A stretch of DNA of 64,000 nt. Source: Rhodamnia argentea. Its lineage: Eukaryota; Streptophyta; Magnoliopsida; Myrtales; Myrtaceae. Made by a program: the position numbers and the translations under genes. Where the stretch lies: assembly GCF_020921035.1 (NCBI RefSeq), contig NC_063158.1:15358001-15422000 (forward strand), in the 5' to 3' direction. Under the pieces are notes generated by a model. The model was not told the origin of the DNA, searched no databases, and saw only the letters and a list, made by a program, of their open reading frames with translations. Of this stretch, positions 34,015 through 47,679 are shown one piece after another (positions within the stretch are counted from its first letter, which is position 1; each line of letters begins with the position of its first letter).

Positions 34015-34848
34015 AAAATTTCAAATAAGAGCCCCAAGTGCTTTCAAATAAATACTTGAGGTGCCATCATTGTCTCAAATAAGGGCCTGAAATGACCATG
34101 GCTATTTTAAATAATGGCCTCACCTTGCTATCGGTAGACCAGCTAAATATTTCGATCGATCAAGGGCATTTTGGTCAAAATGCTATTTTAACCTAATTTT
34201 TAATTAAATTAATTAAAAATTAAGAAAAATAGAAACTACAAACTGAAAAAAAAAAAAACAAACAAAAAAAAAAAAACAAACAAACAAGGAAATACAGGCA
34301 CAAGAGGATAACCTCCCGCCTATAGCATTTGCCCCACCGTCGATAGGGTAGTAGCGATGGCGGGCGAGGTTGTCGGCGCTTTGGCTAGTACCGACAACCC
34401 CACCGACCAAAGACGAAGATCACGATGCTCCCTCGACCCGGGCGAGGGTCATGCCCTCTTCCTTTTCTAGCGAGGGCTAGTAGGCCCTCGCCTACGATTG
34501 GCGGGGTCGCCGGTCCTAGTCAAAGCTTCGGCAACCCCACCGGCCATCACCGCCATCCCGCCGGCGATGGGGCAGCTGCCACCGGCGAGAGGGCAACCTC
34601 TTGCTTGTGTCTTTGGTTTTTCACTTTCGATTTTTTGTTTTTTAAAATTTTTGAAAAATAAAGAAAAGGGATAACCAAAGAAAGATAATAAAATAATAAA
34701 AAAGGGTAAATAAAAAATGCCCTACAACTAGTGAGTTAGGCCCTTATTTAAAACAATATCTACTTCATGCCTTTATTTGAGATAATAAGGGCACTTCAAA
34801 CCCTTATTTGAATAAAGTCAACTTAAAATGAAAATACTTAGGGCCCTT
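34015..34848. mobile_element. Fold-back element, 'caaataagggcc' family
   Basis: The left arm has repeated 'tcaaataagagcc', 'tcaaataagggcctga' and the right arm the complement ('gcccttatttaaaaca', 'aacccttatttgaa'). The centre is GC-rich ('ccgacaaccccaccga' repeated both ways). Its right edge coincides with the left boundary of segmental copy B. Confidence 0.65.
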
Positions 34849-36666
34849 TCTTTGAAAATTTTCCCCCACACTGCTTTCGGGGGAGAGACATAGAGGGAGC
34901 AAGTGAGCGATGGATTTGCCTATTTTTTTGTCTTAGATAAAGCTCGAGCAAAGCACACATCTTCGTCACTAAGACATTCGCATGTAACACAAGGGTCCCG
35001 ATTCTCTATCTTGCAGAGAAAATGCCACCATAATCTTCTTTGCAGGTCCTATTTTCCTTCCTTCTCATCCCACCTTTCAGCATGTTTCTCTCTGTCTCTA
35101 TATTGTAGAGAAAATACCACCGTGATGATCTCCGTAAAAGCACAAGACTCGATCAAATGATGTTTTCTTGATCTAATTGGTGGTTGTACAACATATGGAA
35201 GCCTTTCTCTATTCAAAACCAACCCAATATATTATAGAGGAGGGATCCAATCATACTTTTCATTACCATCAATAGACTTTACTAGCTAATATGTGAAAAT
35301 GCATTTGGCGTGCCCACTGATTTTCCACTTTCTCAAGAACCGAAAACAAAATGGTAAAAAGTTTCAATTAACATATTGAAACGAAAACAAAACTGAAATT
35401 TCTTGGAAAAAAACCCTTCATCATTTACCGACTCTGAACAATAATTAGAGCAATATTGTGGGGAGATATCAAAATATGCATCTTGAAATCATTCTGCTAA
35501 ATAGATTGCAGAAAAGAAAGAGATCAATGGAAACCAATCTGAAGAAAATTTCAATGAGAAGACTACCGAAAATTTACTAAAAAAATCAAATGCATGCTCT
35601 ATATCAATAGGGTCGAAGAAATTAGTAAATTCAATAGTTAGAAGTTAATGGGATGATAAACCTTTTTGTCACTTGGTGAGAGCAAAACTCTTTAGGAACG
35701 GACACGACTCTCTTTTCTTCTTTCAACTCTTCCTCACAAAATTACAAAAACTCCAATTAACAGAATTCGCAGAAGGAGACAAACTCAACAATGCCATGGT
35801 GGGACCCACAATAGGTAAAATCGTTACAACACTTTGTTGGGAGTGTTTTAGCCAAACTAGAAGTGGAAAAAGCGCGGCCCTTGACGTGAGAAGTCTTTTC
35901 CCAAATAAAAATTCAAGGTTTTGCTGAGAAAAATAATATTACAAAGAAATCTTGTGAAACGTTAACAAAAATACAATTGTCCAATCATAGTAAAATCAGC
36001 TACATATGGAGTGTAGACGGAGTTAAATATTTTTAAGTATCTTGGTGTATCATGATGCATATAAATCCTTTTAGTAAAACTCACTCAACTACGCACATGA
36101 AATAGTACGCATCGATATGATAACAACTTAAGTGTGTAAGTGTGACAAGAACTTTTCGTTAATTAAGTGAAACTTTAAAAAAATGTCGTGAAAATCCATG
36201 CAAAGCATGCTTACAAGTAACAGCATTATGGTAAACTTGACCTTTATTTTTTGGTTCCGTTGGTTTTTTCCCCTCGTACATCCCATCATGTCATTAACAA
36301 AATCGAAGGGGGTTTTTAGGAAATAGATCCTTTATTTTTTCGAAACATTAAACATAACTAAAAGACCTGATTCATTATTATGATTATTATTAGAAAAAAT
36401 ACCACATCAATTAACAACACATAGAGAACTTGATGCCCTATTTATTATAAATAATTTTTTTTTACTCATTTTACTTTTTAATAATTCTTAATCATATTTT
36501 AGTAATTGAACACTCGATATTAAAAATCAAAATATAATTAAATACTGTTTAACAAATAACTCGCACAAAGTTCAAACATCAACATTGTCAAATGTTCCAC
36601 TAATTACAAAGTATCATATTGTTATTGCGATGAACACATCTAAAGTCAAGAATTCTTCTTTTCCTT

Positions 36667-38274
36667 TTAAGATGAGAACGGAGGAATACTCTGCTCGTGC
36701 CGGAAGAAGTTGTCGGGATCGACCGCGGTCTTCACAAGCACCAACCTGTCGAAATTGTTCTTGAAGTATTTCTTTCCCCAAGCGCTCGCTTGCTTATAAC
36801 TCGTGTCGCCTTCCACGTTGTTCATTCCTATGTCGAGATCTCTGTAGTTGATGTATGCCTCTCGAGGCGATTTCGACACATACTGCGCCATATAACTGTA
36901 GAAGCTTCGTATCCAACTCACATGCTTTGGAGCAACCTCGTTGCCTCCAGTGGTCCAGGCCGTTATGTGCTGGATCTTGTACAAAACTCCCGCTCTATGA
37001 GGGAAGGGAATGGCAGATTCGGCAATTTCTGCCATTTTCCCGCCATAGGGGTTCCAAATCATTCTAGGCACCCCTTCATCTTCCTCAAAGAACTTCTCCC
37101 ACATCCCCTCTAAGCCACTCTCGGGGATTGGCTCCTTCACGTAATCCGATTTGTTCTTGAAGAATGTTTTGGTGTTGGAGCTCCTGTTGAGCAAGATTTC
37201 CAAAGGCTCTCCGGTTGGAAATCCCGCGAAGTAGACAACGGACTCAATCCAGCTCATCTCGGTGCAGTCCTGCCTCGTGACGTTGAGCTCCGGGAAGCTG
37301 TTCCTTATCACCTTGAGGAGTGAGTCGACCCCGCCGAGGTAAAGGGTCTTGAAAATGGCTTGCATCGTCCTCGTCCCGTTGGGGCCGGAGTTGTAGCTCT
37401 GCAAGATCACTTGTAAGAATAGGTCCTCGGGGAGCTTGTTTGCGACAAGTTGCCACTGGTGCACAAGCTTCGTCGCATTTTGTTCCAACGTCCTTTGGAG
37501 CGCGAACACAGTCACGGTCGACGGCACCGGGACCAGCTTGACTTTCCAGGACACTACCACGCCGAAGCTGCCGCCTCCTCCTCCTCGGATCGCCCAGAAG
37601 AGATCTTCCCCCATTGATTCTCTATCCAGGAGCTGACCTTGGGCGTCGATCAACTGGGCATCGATTACATTATCGGCAGCAAGGCCATATTTGCGCAGCA
37701 GTGTGCCATAGCCTCCACCACTAAAGTGCCCACCAACCCCGACCGTGGGGCAGAGGCCGGCCGGGAAGCCTAGGGTTTTGCTCTTCTCAGCGATCCTATA
37801 GTACAGCTCGCCAACCGTCGCCCCCGATTGCACCCATGCTGTTTTTTCCTCCACATCCACGGAGATCGATCGGAGATTCCCCATGTCGACAATGACGAAT
37901 GGGACTTCAGACAAATATGAAAGGCCCTCGTAGTCGTGACCGCCGCTTCGGGTCCTCATTTGGAGTCCGTACCGTCGGGAGCAGATGATGGCAGCTTGGA
38001 TGTGGGAGACGTGGAGCGGCGTCACGATGAATAAAGGTTTCGGAGCAAAAGGAGTCAAGAAGCGCAGGTTCTGTAAGGTAACGTCCAAGACAGAAGAGTA
38101 TGAAGAGTTCATTGGAGTATAAACAAGTTTAGAGATTGCGGTTGCGTTTTCGGAGTGAAGAGAGAGGCATTGCATGAAATTCTCAGGAGCGCTGGTAGAA
38201 AAGGCTACCAAAGGAGCTGCAAAGAGAAGGAGGCATGCCAAGTGATGGCGCAAAGTGAAGTTGGCCATCTTCAT
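36667..38274 (-). CDS. BBE-like FAD-linked oxidoreductase, copy 5 (intact)
   Basis: An intronless 535-residue protein, 17 substitutions from copy 4. It has the same signal peptide, His113, Cys175, Val178, Tyr189, Lys433, Gln435 and Tyr477. The substitutions lie mostly in the substrate-side half (258, 260, 287, 288, 309, 323, 347, 384, 393, 394, 404, 418, 484, 488, 528), with only 76 and 101 before that. All catalytic motifs are kept, so it should be functional. The role is as for copy 4, possibly with shifted substrate preference. Confidence 0.95.
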   Translation of the reverse strand: MKMANFTLRHHLACLLLFAAPLVAFSTSAPENFMQCLSLHSENATAISKLVYTPMNSSYSSVLDVTLQNLRFLTPFAPKPLFIVTPLHVSHIQAAIICSRRYGLQMRTRSGGHDYEGLSYLSEVPFVIVDMGNLRSISVDVEEKTAWVQSGATVGELYYRIAEKSKTLGFPAGLCPTVGVGGHFSGGGYGTLLRKYGLAADNVIDAQLIDAQGQLLDRESMGEDLFWAIRGGGGGSFGVVVSWKVKLVPVPSTVTVFALQRTLEQNATKLVHQWQLVANKLPEDLFLQVILQSYNSGPNGTRTMQAIFKTLYLGGVDSLLKVIRNSFPELNVTRQDCTEMSWIESVVYFAGFPTGEPLEILLNRSSNTKTFFKNKSDYVKEPIPESGLEGMWEKFFEEDEGVPRMIWNPYGGKMAEIAESAIPFPHRAGVLYKIQHITAWTTGGNEVAPKHVSWIRSFYSYMAQYVSKSPREAYINYRDLDIGMNNVEGDTSYKQASAWGKKYFKNNFDRLVLVKTAVDPDNFFRHEQSIPPFSS

Positions 38275-38323
38275 TTGTGATTTTGTTCTCTTGAGCTTGC
38301 ATTACCAACTCTATTAACCATGA

Positions 38324-38334
38324 CTTATTTATAG
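38324..38334 (-). promoter_or_regulatory. TATA box of BBE copy 5
   Basis: CTATAAATAAG on the minus strand, about 50 bp upstream of the ATG. It is identical in position to copy 4. The adjoining CATGCA of copy 4 is changed (catgtac) here. Confidence 0.7.
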
Positions 38335-40207
38335 TACATGCGAGGGCACTTACGGCGAAACTTCCGATCATAGAATTCCACATTTCCCTTCTTGTTGGTG
38401 ATAATCGAAATGGACGAAATTAGCTGAATTTTCTCATATTCATGTACACGAAAGTTGGCACGATACTAGGGTTAAACTTTCTCATATTCCCGGCCATTGA
38501 AGACTTTGAATTCGATAGACTGTCTGGCACATTGTTTTTAAAGATTATATTTGTCATCGTGGGAGAATGATTAAGACCTTTTACAGATAATTATGCACGT
38601 AGTTATCTTGCAAGTGACATGTAAACCAAAGAAAAAGTCAACTTGGTTCGGCAATGCCTTTTTATATAGCAAAAGTGACGTGATTCAATTGTTATATACT
38701 CGTCAAACGTCAATGTTTTATTGATATAGATTTGTCTCCTCTTCGTCAAAGTTTGCATCTGCCTAAGAACGTAACCTGTCGACCGACTTATGCCAATCTT
38801 CAACAATTACACAATTTTCAATCTTGCCAAGCTGTCTCTGTTATCACCTGGAGATGTGATTCCATATATTGCTTTCCTGGAAAATTCATAGTCATTAAAT
38901 TAAGTCTCAAAAAAAGAAAATACGATTATTGACCTTCTTCCGGTCTATTAATCAGGTGCTATGCCATTGATTTTTCCCACTTTTCTATGTAGGTACGTCG
39001 TGTATATTCAATATGTGCTGCTATCGAACATCTCCTTCAATCAATACTTCCCAAAATTCAAACACCTAGAAGATTTTGTATATATTTGACCCCAGTAACT
39101 TGATTATGTTTTGCAAACCATCCAATAAGGATTCATATTGAACCTTCTTCATGGACATGATGTTTGGTTGCGTGGTCCTTCGTTTCTTTGCTCTTATCTT
39201 CTTGGCTTAAAATCAAGTGATCCGTGTCAATGCTTTACCAACTACATACATGTGATGAAGAAATGTTTTTGTTTCTCTCAACACGTTTCAGCAACCCATG
39301 CATTACACGGGTAGATACGTTGAATTAATTAGTCGATAGCAAATTATCGAAAAGAAAGTAAACATAATCCTTACAAATTGAGATGAGAAGTACTAATTAG
39401 ATGTACTCATCCTTGATTTGTATTTAATACTCACTGGGAAAATTTCAAAATGCCCTATGAAGTGAGGCCGCTTTCTTAAAAGAGCCTTCTAGAGTGGTGT
39501 TTGTCCAACAAAAAAAAAAAAAAGAACTCTCGAAGTTCACGATTTTGTCACAACTGACTTCCCAATTAACCGGCGGCTCAAGCCTTCGCTGGTCGGCTAG
39601 CATACGCATCTCACATACCATTTTCCTTGCCATGGCCAGGGGTATCTAGGGCACAAGAACTTTGTTTCCTTTTTGTTTTGTCCACAAGACAGCGACAACA
39701 TCCTCCGTGGCCGTGTTTTACACATTCATTAGCCTCCCCATCAGCGATCTCATGAGCCTCGCATCCTCACTCATTGCCCACCTCCCTTCCGCTGAGCATC
39801 GAGACCATTTGTGTCAATCTCAAAGCCCTTTCAACGGTTGGACCAATGGAGTCTGGATTGGAGATGAAACCAGTGAAAGAATTGGACAAGATGATCTTTC
39901 ACTTTGTTTCTTACAAGTATTTAAAGTACAAGAGAGCTAATGAGTTTTTGGAAGACATTAGCTAGAATAATTGTAATGTAATAAGTTTCATAGCTATGGC
40001 TTTTATACATAGAAAGATAACATTCTGTGTGCAAAATTAGATAGAATGACTTTGTCAATTTTGAAAACTCTCACTACACTTGCCAAGAGTATAAGAATTG
40101 ATTGAGTGGTCTTGATCAGATTAGAGAGGAAGTTTTGTAGTTGTTTTGCTGTTGAGCGATGTTTTCTCCAATACGGCCCCTCAAGAGAGGCATTCCATCA
40201 CGGATGC

Positions 40208-40425
40208 GGATCTTGGACCGTTAAATGGAGAAATCATTGTCATGCAAGAGGCTTTGTTAGTGCATCCACGAGTTGATTATGAGTAGACACGTGACTCACT
40301 CGTAACAGGCCTTTGTTAACCATGTTGCGAATAAAGTGATAATCAATGGCAATGTTGTTTCGTCTTGAAGTGAAAAACAAGATTAGCGATCACATATGTA
40401 GCACCAATATTATCGTAATAGATGC
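40208..40425 (-). pseudogene. Ty1/copia RNase H fragment (in copy B)
   Basis: The second copy of the fragment at 31690-31906, with the same YYDNIGATYV start. Sequence beyond the start differs between the two copies, so both segmental copies break here. Confidence 0.7.
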
Positions 40426-40612
40426 TAGGTGTGGTAAAAAAAAGACACTCCAAGTTCATGCAGGAGAGATATAAAGTAAAATTGCATATTGTTTAACAAA
40501 TAACCCACACAGAGCTCCAACATCGACATTGTCAAATGTTCCATTAATTACAAAGTATCATCTTGTTATTGCGATGAACACACCTAAATTCAGCCATTCT
40601 TCATTTCTATTT

Positions 40613-40995
40613 TGTTGGGATGTGGTTCATACTCCCTAACCATACAAAATCACATGGGTCCTACTCTACGCCGAGCGGGCGGGGGTCTGAAGGAGCCGTC
40701 TCGGCAGGGTCTCAAGGGGGCAGCGCCCCCTAGACACCATAGAACTTTTACGATTTAAGCCTGTAATTTTTCAATAGTAGTTTGGGGTTGGGTTCATAAA
40801 TAACAACCGCTACATATACTCTTTTTTGCTTGTAATTGAGTGATGTAACGAAAGGTGCGAGGTGCTAAATATAGTGGAATCCTCTGCTGGACGTAACCCT
40901 AGTTTAAGGGTGAATTAGGATAAAATCTCGTATCTCAATTTTTCTTTCTCGCTTTTACGCTTTATTTCGTTGTAATTGTGCATCAAATCCTAACA
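40613..40995. mobile_element. Solo LTR (383 bp) at the end of BBE pseudogene 6
   Basis: It starts TGTTGGGATGTGG and ends CATCAAATCCTAACA (TG...CA). The paralogous flanks of copies 4 and 7 run without a break through this point (ttcttcttttccttttaag, ttcctttccttttaagatg), so the block is an insertion. The flanks 'tattt' and 'ctttt' give only an imperfect target duplication. No internal region or second LTR is present. A diverged relative lies at about 11145-11265. Confidence 0.75.
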
Positions 40996-40998
40996 CTT

Positions 40999-42600
<1,602 letters not shown>

Positions 42601-42649
42601 TTGTAATTTTGTTCTCTTGAGCTTGCGTTACCAGCTCTCTCATGTGTGC

Positions 42650-42661
42650 CTTATTTTATAG
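42650..42661 (-). promoter_or_regulatory. Relic TATA box of BBE pseudogene 6
   Basis: CTATAAAATAAG on the minus strand, about 50 bp upstream of the relic ATG, with CATGCA next to it. The core promoter looks preserved although the gene is dead. Confidence 0.55.
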
Positions 42662-42662
42662 T

Positions 42663-43206
42663 GCATGCGAGGGCACAAACAGCGAAACTCCTTGGTGATT
42701 TTCTCTCTTGCCTTCCAATTGGTGAGAAACGAAAGAAAATTTACTATGTAATAATATTTGGATGACTATAAGACTAACGGTCCGTTTTGGACCACAAAAA
42801 AATAAATGACAATTAAGTAAAAATCATTGTACGGTCCACTCTTTTAAGAAGTTAATGGCTTACAACATATTGTTATTCTTACAATCACTCAAAAACTATT
42901 GTATTAACAAAACCTAAATGATTAGCATGAAAGCTGGCACGACAATAGGGTTGGACCTCCTCATATTCTCGGCCATCCATTGAAGACTTTGAATTCCTTG
43001 GGGAATATACTTACAATGTAACCAACAGACTATCTGGCACAGTGTTTTTTTAAATACTATACTTATGATCGTGAGAGAATGATTAAGAACATGTTCGTAC
43101 AATTATGCATGTGGCTATCTGCACTACAAATATAAACCAAAAATTATTTCTTATTTAGATTTCATACTTACTCATATTGAAGCTAAAAGTTTTCTAAAAA
43201 CAAAAG
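42663..43206. other. Upstream flank of BBE pseudogene 6
   Basis: 42930-43090 retains the shared upstream words ('gaaagctggcacgacaatagggtt', 'tctggcacagtgttttt'). 42770-42905 interrupts it with a short block beginning 'acggtccgttttggaccac', perhaps a small insertion. No gene. Confidence 0.45.
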
Positions 43207-44318
43207 GCAAAAGGGTCGCGCTATTTCCACTCTCTTATTGGCTTATGACACTCCCCTTTACATTGAATTGACCACATTAGGCTCGCGCTATTTCCACTTC
43301 TTTATTGGCTTCTGCCACTCTCTTTTACATTGAATTGACTACATTATCCCTAATGGGTCTTATTCTTGATTTAAGATTTTTTTTCTTACCTTTTTTTCTT
43401 CCTTTTCTTTTGTTTCAATTTTGCTAGAGATAAAACTATCATAATCCTCTCAAAGGACATTTATTGACGTTAAATTTGGGGTCCACTCTTGATTTAAAGA
43501 TTAATGCTTGCCTTCTTTTTTGGTTTTTTGCTCTTCTTTCTCCGTTGGAAACTAATTATTGTGCTTCTATAAAAAAAAATATATAATTTTTTCTTAATAA
43601 GTTGTATTTTTTTTAACTAGGAAACTATTATTCAAAAAATAACTTAAGGTAAGCTAAGAATCTTTGAGTAAACTGTGGACAATGCATACATAAACCACAA
43701 TATTCAATCTTTGACTAAATTCTCGTAAATTTGTACCAAAACCTGAAGACGAAAAATTCACAATCATGAGGATAATCTATGGAAAAGAAGTAAACAATTT
43801 GCAGATAAAGTTGACATTTCTCTACTATGATATAAGATTAGTGCTTGTATAGATTACAATAATGAAGAATAAGTTCAAAAAAGGAAAAGACAAACAAGAA
43901 GGAAATATTGAAATCTGATGGGTGTGGAAGAATCAACAGATAAAAATTGTTTGGAAGGGATGCGGGTAAATTTTTCTTTTAGTAAAATTGAGAAAAGAAG
44001 AAGAAGAAGAAAAAATGTAAGAAATTGTCATGGTTAACACAAAAACTAAAATTAAAACTGAGAAGATAATGAGATATTTTTTGGGTCAAAAGAAGATAAT
44101 GAGATATGGTAAATTGGTATATTGACAAGTGTAATTGAATATTTGTATTGTGAAACTAATGAGAGTAATGACAAAAATAAATGCAGTTTTATGGATTAAC
44201 CAGATAAAAAAAGAAATAATAAATTGAAGAGAGAAGGGTACTTGGGTAAGTTAACAAGAAAAAAGGAATATATTAGCCAAAATGGCAGTGAAAATAGCGC
44301 TGCCCCTTTCCAGTTATA
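43207..44318. mobile_element. TIR element, 'GCGCTATTT' family (about 1.1 kb)
   Basis: The left end 'aagggtcgcgctatttccact' is mirrored by the right end 'agtgaaaatagcgctgcccctt'. The left end is partly repeated at 43281-43350. The interior is AT-rich without a recognised gene. It has the same terminal design as 47680-48493. The target duplication was not resolved. Confidence 0.55.
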
Positions 44319-45452
44319 TTACTCAAAAGAATTGACACAATACGCCTAGTCGATTGGAATTGAGAAAATTCTGTCACTATTGTTGCAAATATACAATTCA
44401 CGAGGAGATAAAGAAATAAAACAAAATACCAAAAAGGTGGCAAGTGAGCCTGGTCCTGCTTGCGTGGGCTTGGAAAAATTGTCAAAAAAATCGTAAACCT
44501 TTTGCATTTTTGTCAATTTTGTCCTAAACCTTTTAAATTTGTCGATTCAGTCCTAAACATTTTTACTTTTTACCAATTCAGTCGTCTCTGGGCCGGAAAT
44601 CGCTGACTTGGATAATTTTTAATAATATTTTAACATTTTGCCGAATATTTTTTTCCTTTTATCATTTTCCTTTTTTTTCCTTTTTTACTTTTTTCCTTTC
44701 TTTTTTCCTTGTCAAGCGATGGACGCCCTTGCTTGGGCAGGCAAGGGCCGCCCTCGCCGACCCCTAGTGAAGGTCGCCCTCGGCACCCTCGCCAAATCCG
44801 GCGAGGACCGCCCTCACCAACCCTTAGTGAGGGCCACCCTCTCCACAATGATTTTTACAAATCTTTGTAAAGCTTCGTATCAATCACCTAATATATGTTC
44901 TCGCATATTTACTTTCATCTATAAGTTTCATGCAAATTTACCTTTCCAGTACATGTTAATTTCCCATACTCTTTTATCTCTCTTTCAACCTTTAATTTGG
45001 AGTACCTGCATTTTTTAAATTTTACAGCAATTTACATTCCCTTTGAAAAAAAAAAAGCTGTTTCCTTAAAATTCATCAATTCCATCCATTATCAATTTTT
45101 TTTTAACTTTTTGGTGAAACAATATTGCCCTGAAATGTTTCTAGCCTGTGCATATCTTTTAATCATGCATGATGGTTCTAGCAATTTTAAAGAAGGCCCT
45201 TTAAATCAGAATAGCATCAAGGAATATAAAAGGACTTACCAGGACTAGAGCATATCCTTTTTAACCATCTCATGCAGGATGAAACAAAGATCAATAGACT
45301 TCGACAATTGAAACGTGGGAAGACTACGTTTTCTGTTTTCTTTGTTATTTTGGTGCCTAATTAAGAGGGAAGTATGACCGGAAAACTCGGATTGGTATTG
45401 TTATCACATGCACTCATATTACTTGGGAATATGAAATGAAGAGAATGCTAAG
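44319..45452. repeat. Half fold-back element and AT-rich spacer
   Basis: 44470-44620 matches the left arm of the 18668-19515 family ('aaaaattgtcaaaaaa', 'cctaaaccttttaaatttgtc') and 44710-44850 its GC-rich centre. The right arm is missing, so the copy is truncated. 44850-45440 holds no gene I recognise. Confidence 0.5.
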
Positions 45453-45681
45453 GTTCTGTTTGTTTCGTGAAAAATGAATGATTTGAAAAATATTTTCTTC
45501 AAAATGATCGCTTACAAAAATAATTGAACGAAAAATAATTGTTATCGTTCACGAAAATATTTAGACAAAATTGTTGTGGCTATTTAGAATATTCTTCACT
45601 GTCTAATTATTTCAAACTATACAATCAATAACTTTTGCAAAAATGTTTTTAAACTATTCATTTTTCGCAAACAAATAGGGC
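45453..45681. mobile_element. MITE (229 bp)
   Basis: Ends 'gttctgtttgtttcgtgaaaaat' and 'atttttcgcaaacaaatagggc' are inverted repeats. CTAAG flanks both sides (45448-45452, 45682-45686). The interior contains 'cgttcacgaaaat' palindromic wording. The size and ends fit a hAT-like MITE. Confidence 0.7.
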
Positions 45682-45980
45682 CTAAGAGTCACGTACATGG
45701 GTAACCTTCAAATTCCATAAGTAACGTATTCGAGGCAGAATAATCTCCTAGTCTTTCAAATTCCAAAAGCAGTTCACTAAAATATTCGTTTATTGGTAGC
45801 TATCTAAATAAATATATAATAACGGATTATATCTTATGATGACACGTAACATTCTAAATGGCAAGAAACCCTCATTTTTATTGCGAAGTTTGGCTTGACT
45901 GCGTTGTCAAAAAAAAAAAAACGTAACCTAAGCACTGCCTAATCCTATATTTGAACGGTTGCCCTATCTTCACTCAAAGT

Positions 45981-46541
45981 AAGGGTGTGCAATCGGACCG
46001 GGTTTACCCAGAACCCGGATCAGCCCACCCGAAAAACAGAGTCGGGAATCGGTTCCTACTCAAACTGGTCCGGGAATGGGTTCCAATTTTTGGAGCCGGT
46101 TGAAACCAGTTCAATTTCCGGTTCTAAGTGAAGATCCACCCGGACCGATTTTAGAACCAGTTTTTAGTTATTTTTAAAAAAAAATAGAAACCCTAATGTC
46201 CAGTCTAGCGTCGCTTGCCCTTTGGTTGCCTTACGGCATTCACCCCCTCTCGGTCCTCTGTTTTTTCCCATCTCGTCGTATTATCTATTATTATATTTTG
46301 GACCGTTGGTTTCAGTGGATTGTAATTTTATTGCTCATTTCATCGATACGCATATTATTTTGATTAAAAAAAAGAAAAATAGATTCTCGGGTAGACCCTA
46401 CAACCAAACCGAAAAACAGGGTCGGCTTGAAAACAGGTTGCAAGACAAACAGGGTCGGTTCTCGAATTCTAAAAACTAGGAATCGGTTATAACGGGGTCG
46501 GTTTCGGGGTCTAGGCCTGAACCCGGCCCATGCTCACTCCT
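45981..46541. mobile_element. MITE with GGTTC/CCGG arms (about 560 bp)
   Basis: Left 'aagggtgtgcaatcggaccgg' pairs with right 'cccggcccatgctcactcct'. Arms are full of 'ggttccaat', 'accggttt', 'gggtcggtt'. Flanking 'actcaaagt' and 'actcaagag' may be an imperfect target duplication. The incomplete element at 63837-64000 begins the same way. Confidence 0.6.
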
Positions 46542-47679
46542 ACTCAAGAGTGCAAGAGAAGGTAGTAACTTCTTCGGGCCCGTTATGTCAAAACATGTCC
46601 CAAATTTAAACTCGTGAACGAAATTCATCTCGGATTAATTGTTTTTTGGCGGAAGTCCACGACTATGTGCCATGGAAATTCATATTTCCTATTTGGTGTC
46701 AGAGTCCAAGCTGGATATTTCTCATATTATCTTGATATCAAGTTAGTGTGCAAGAGTTGCCAGCCAAGGAAAGTTGACTTGTGTTGACCGAATTCCACTT
46801 GGACTCCTCGGCCAAGTGGACTCCCCGCTTTTACATGTGTTTTTTCCTCAAGGATTGTCATGTGTGCCATGCATGTACGCTGCAGGTCACGTGCTCCATC
46901 GGAAACGATGTTACTATGCAAAAGGCGACTTCATCGCGGGTTTTGTGGCATTGCGCTTAATTGCATCAAGAAGTTTCGCTAATTGCATCCTAATGAAGAT
47001 CTGGTAGTGTTTCATAGCTGATTAAATCTTATGAGTAAGATTTGGTTATAGTTCTTTCGCATGATCCAAGTGATGCGACCTCAGGCAAGACTAGCCGGTA
47101 GCCAAATCTGGCATGGCCTACCGCCTGAACGCTCACTAATGTCGTCGCATGAGGTGGAGATATTTTCAGAAAATGAAAACTTAGCAAGGGCAAAGTTGGA
47201 AGAAAAAACTATTATTTGCATTTCGAAAAAGCTCCAAGCTCAAAGAACCTCCGAACTTGTAGTAAGCTCTCCAAAAAATTTGCCAAATAATATTTACATT
47301 TGCTCAAGTGACTTTAGAGCCAAAACCCCCTAAGCGAAGCAATTTCCAAACGAATCCTACATCATTAACAATTTGAAGGGACCTTTTAAGAAATAAATCT
47401 GCTATTTTTATAGACAATAAACATTCTTGAAAGACCCGATTCATAATTGTTATTAGAAGCAAAATGTACTTGACATTGATTAAAATACCATAAAGAAAAA
47501 GGAAAAAGAAATCCATGCCAAGCATGGGTAAAAGCAACGGTTTACCTAACAATTCGTATAGGAAACCATTAATCGCTATGTAGATAGCTCTCCCCATTGC
47601 TTAAATACCACATTAATGAACAACAACCAAGAACTTAATGCCCTATTTGCCGTATACTATATTATGTGAAATTTTATGG
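46542..47679. other. Spacer; segment shared with 59810-60290; BBE copy 7 3' flank
   Basis: 46795-47300 shares ordered wording with 59815-60290 ('gccaagt.gactcc', 'ggattgtc.tgtg', 'ttgcgcttaattgcatcaagaagtttc', 'gatgcgacctca'). From 47370 the sequence matches the distal 3' flank of BBE copies 4 and 5 (27785-27920, 'acattaa..gaccc.attcat'). Confidence 0.55.

Larger units (their letters stand above)
34846..40425. repeat. Segmental duplication, copy B (about 5.6 kb)
   Basis: It is the direct-repeat partner of 26029-31906, starting at 'gggccctttctttgaaaat' and ending within 'aatattatcgtaata'. It carries BBE copy 5. About 2.9 kb of unrelated repeats separate it from copy A. Confidence 0.9.
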
